Assembly (NCBI RefSeq): GCF_006937785.1
Contig: NZ_SJEE01000008.1
Span: 94,700-158,699 of the forward strand
DNA: 64,000 nt
Source of the DNA: Pseudanabaena sp. UWO311
Lineage (GTDB): Bacteria > Cyanobacteriota > Cyanobacteriia > Pseudanabaenales > Pseudanabaenaceae
Direction of reading: 5' to 3'
The position numbers were made by a program, and so were the translations under genes. A model generated the notes under the pieces. That model made no database searches. It was not told where the DNA came from and saw only the letters and a list, made by a program, of their open reading frames with translations. This document shows positions 61,954 through 64,000 of this stretch, piece by piece; position 1 is the stretch's first letter, and each line of letters opens with the position of its first letter.

Positions 61954-62700
61954 CTATTTGGAATGAATTTTATGAAGCTTATACCAAGGAGTTTTTGGAT
62001 ATTCATGATGCTCCCAATGATAATGACCAAAATGGTAACAGCTAAAAAATGACCATAGATTAGAGTAGTAACTACTTTGCAATCGCGGAGAGAAATAAGG
62101 ATTTTCGTACAGTTGGTGATGTGGTAGATAAGTACCAAAAAAGAATAACTGTAAAGAACTCAAGACAAGTGGAACAAGGACAAAAAATATTAAATTTGTG
62201 AATGCAACATGGAAAATGGTTGTTAAGCCCCAAGCAATTATTATCATATTCACTAAGAAAATGATTAGCGATCGCATTGGAAAATATTCACGAATGAACT
62301 TGAAATACCAAAATATTGGATTAGGAACACTACCGTAAAAATCAGGATCGCCACTTTGAGATGGATAGCGATGATGATTAAAATGATTGGTACAGCAATG
62401 GTCGTAGGGTAGGAATCCATAAACTGTAACTGCAACTCGTCCTATTAGGTGATTGAGAATTCTGTTGTTTGGAATTAAGTTACCATGCATTGAATCATGG
62501 GCAAGGATAAATAAGCCCGTATGGAGATAAGTACGTCCCAAAATAGAGAAAATTAACCAGAACCAAGAAATATCAGATATTTGAATAGCGAGAAGCTCAA
62601 ATAGGCTGAAAAACCATAGACTAATAATAATTACGGCTATTAATAATCCAATCCAATTTTCCCCTTGATATACCTTTTGTAGAGAGGTAAACATTTGCAT
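61954..62700 (-). CDS. crtW: Beta-carotene ketolase CrtW
   Basis: 248 residues from the ATG at 62700; another ATG at 62694 is close. A membrane di-iron enzyme of the fatty acid hydroxylase/desaturase group with His boxes HDSMHG, HFNHHRYP and HWEHHEYP, and FFGTYLPH and CYHFGHYHWEHH as in CrtW. CrtW adds 4-keto groups to beta-carotene to give echinenone or canthaxanthin, the pigments needed by orange carotenoid protein, whose gene lies directly upstream on the same strand. Confidence 0.88.
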   Translation of the reverse strand: MQMFTSLQKVYQGENWIGLLIAVIIISLWFFSLFELLAIQISDISWFWLIFSILGRTYLHTGLFILAHDSMHGNLIPNNRILNHLIGRVAVTVYGFLPYDHCCTNHFNHHRYPSQSGDPDFYGSVPNPIFWYFKFIREYFPMRSLIIFLVNMIIIAWGLTTIFHVAFTNLIFFVLVPLVLSSLQLFFFGTYLPHHQLYENPYFSPRLQSSYYSNLWSFFSCYHFGHYHWEHHEYPKTPWYKLHKIHSK

Positions 62701-62735
62701 ATTTTCAAAAGGCAATAGTTAAAACGATAAAAATA

Positions 62736-62765
62736 AAATCGGCGGTGCGATCGCGCCGCCGATTT
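62736..62765. repeat. Hairpin between ocp and crtW
   Basis: 30-nt hairpin with GGCGG core, with HIP1 octamer GCGATCGC at its centre and one G-T pair. Between two genes of likely common transcription, it may attenuate crtW. Confidence 0.7.
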
Positions 62766-62791
62766 CAAAAGCGTAAATCGCTATAACTAAA

Positions 62792-63751
62792 CTAACGAGC
62801 GAAGTTCACCAACTCTTTAGGAGATGCGAGCAAGTCGATCGCCACAAAGAAAATCTTGTTATTAGGATCAAGCAAAAAGCGCCAAGCGATATTCATACCA
62901 ACAGCAGAACCAAACCAAGGGGTTTGTACTTTACCCGTAATCTTGATTTGGGTATATCCACCTTCTGCTGGTTCAGAAACACCTTTTTCTGGAACAAGCA
63001 CCAGATTTTGACATTCTTCTTTGAAAAATCTCAGCACTGCATCTCTCCCAACAATTGGTCTTTGGAAAGGAGGTTGTAGCGCGCCGTCTGCGAGAAATAG
63101 AGCAATTAGAGCATCAAAATCGTTGGCATTCAAGTTGTTCATGTAAGACAAGACTGTAGAATTGTCTACACCTTCGATGCTTACTTGAGTACGTTTAGAC
63201 ACCTCTTGAGGAGCTAAAACAGGCTCAGCGACACGAGTATAATCGCCCAATTTGTTGGGGTCATAGCCCATATCTACAACTGAATTACGGAGAATCGTAA
63301 TTTGTTGTCCTGGCTCTAAACCTTTCAGAGTTTCTAACACAGCCGAAGCGTTCGCTGACAGTTTATAACCTTCAGGAATCGGAGCAACAATTCCTTTTTC
63401 CATCCACTCACCAAGTTGATACCAAAAACCTAGTTTGATGTTTTGTGACCAAATAGCATAGGTACGGCAAATTGGAGTATCAGCACGATTAGCTAAATCA
63501 CACATGACCTGAGTTTGCTGTTGAAAGCTCATTTTCTTGATTTCATTCAAGGTCAACTCAGCCAACTGCATACTTGCGGCTCCAGGCGCTGCGATCGTTA
63601 CAGTTTTACCCATCTCAAGATAAGTAAACCAAATCCAAGCCAGTTGGTCTTCAGGGCTAAGTTGATTAAATCTTGCAGTAGTTGCAGGCACTACGTCAGC
63701 AGCTAAGGTGTTAGGAAAAATGCTTCTGGCGGAGTTAATTGTATATGTCAT
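62792..63751 (-). CDS. ocp: Orange carotenoid protein
   Basis: 319 residues, full length. The N-terminal helical domain and C-terminal NTF2-like domain bind one keto-carotenoid between them. Key residues are conserved: Tyr44 (WFTYLEMG), Trp110 (KLGFWY), Arg155 (ILRNSVVD), and the C-terminal Tyr and Trp of the carotenoid site (LSYMNNL, IAWRFLL). The sequence is close to the OCP1 type used for phycobilisome quenching in strong blue light. The recovery protein FRP is not visible in the window. crtW, which supplies the pigment, follows on the same strand. Confidence 0.96.
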   Translation of the reverse strand: MTYTINSARSIFPNTLAADVVPATTARFNQLSPEDQLAWIWFTYLEMGKTVTIAAPGAASMQLAELTLNEIKKMSFQQQTQVMCDLANRADTPICRTYAIWSQNIKLGFWYQLGEWMEKGIVAPIPEGYKLSANASAVLETLKGLEPGQQITILRNSVVDMGYDPNKLGDYTRVAEPVLAPQEVSKRTQVSIEGVDNSTVLSYMNNLNANDFDALIALFLADGALQPPFQRPIVGRDAVLRFFKEECQNLVLVPEKGVSEPAEGGYTQIKITGKVQTPWFGSAVGMNIAWRFLLDPNNKIFFVAIDLLASPKELVNFAR

Positions 63752-64000
63752 AGGAGTATTTTTTAAAGTACAACTGAAAACTTAGGCTTATACTTCTGCA
63801 TGAAGGAAAAACAACCCCTAAATTCAGAAGTATAAAATCTCATAAATAGAAATTAGAATCTAATTAAAAGTAATAAGGAATGAAAAACAAATAACTTGTG
63901 CAAATTAGGATAATCTCAGATAAAGAAAGAAAAGGAATAATTTTGGGTTATTACAGCGAAGAACTTGAGACGGAGATGTTGAAATTTTACGGTTCACTGC

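Noticed and set aside
63752..64000. Possible frp gene upstream of ocp
   Set aside because: No convincing FRP-like reading frame is visible before the window ends.
1..64000. CRISPR array, rRNA, or full insertion sequence
   Set aside because: No regularly spaced direct repeats, rRNA segments or transposase frames were seen.

Overview
The window is chromosomal DNA from a cyanobacterium. Evidence in the sequence: the orange carotenoid protein, phytoene desaturase (CrtP type) next to phytoene synthase, a CrtW-type ketolase, a phytyltransferase of phylloquinone synthesis, RpaB, a high-light-inducible (Hli) protein, and very many copies of the octamer GCGATCGC (the HIP1 signature). The AT-rich composition and the style of the intergenic palindromes would fit Pseudanabaena or a relative. 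That genus assignment is inference. The window holds about 55 protein genes, one frameshifted gene and one tRNA.

Layout. 1-20465: one long + strand block of seven signalling genes. Two are giant proteins: the complete one is Ser/Thr kinase + AAA ATPase + GAF + histidine kinase, and its partner runs off the left edge. They are followed by an orphan solute-binding lipoprotein, a Cache-HAMP histidine kinase, a REC-histidine kinase, a REC-multi-PAS-GAF histidine kinase and a REC-GGDEF-EAL protein. Three of the kinases share an almost copied C-terminal cassette. 20529-24321: PATAN-REC regulator, DUF1636, DUF2973 and DUF2605 proteins, MazG, a small Cys-rich protein and tRNA-Leu(GAG). 24525-33581: hydrolase, HAD protein, gatB, aldolase, Rrf2 regulator, secreted SH3-like protein, xseAB, a stand-alone diguanylate cyclase and a Uma2 protein. 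33684-44500: DUF2256, a subtilase, small secreted proteins, mtnA, a class III cyclase, der, DUF2459, a GT2-TPR protein and thyX.

44559-51132 is an accessory, defence-like island: a DUF4276-like gene translationally coupled to an AAA ATPase, an amphipathic membrane protein, a RhuM protein, a wHTH/nucleotidyltransferase pair, and two copies of one Uma2 gene (one frameshifted, the other with Asp to Asn at a presumed catalytic position). From 51256 core genes return: a HerA-like ATPase, an RRM protein, a ParA ATPase with a coiled-coil partner (a candidate McdAB carboxysome-positioning pair), lspA, hli, rpaB, a glycosyltransferase, menA, crtP-crtB, crtW and ocp.

Outside the first 20 kb and the accessory island, almost every intergenic gap carries a long, near-perfect hairpin, usually with a 3-5 nt loop. 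Some can act as terminators. Many lack a T-tract, share border sequences, and carry compensated differences between copies. This looks like a dispersed palindrome family and is the most unusual non-coding feature. The other main targets are the triplicated kinase cassette, the ATPase/DUF4276 pair and the McdAB-like pair.
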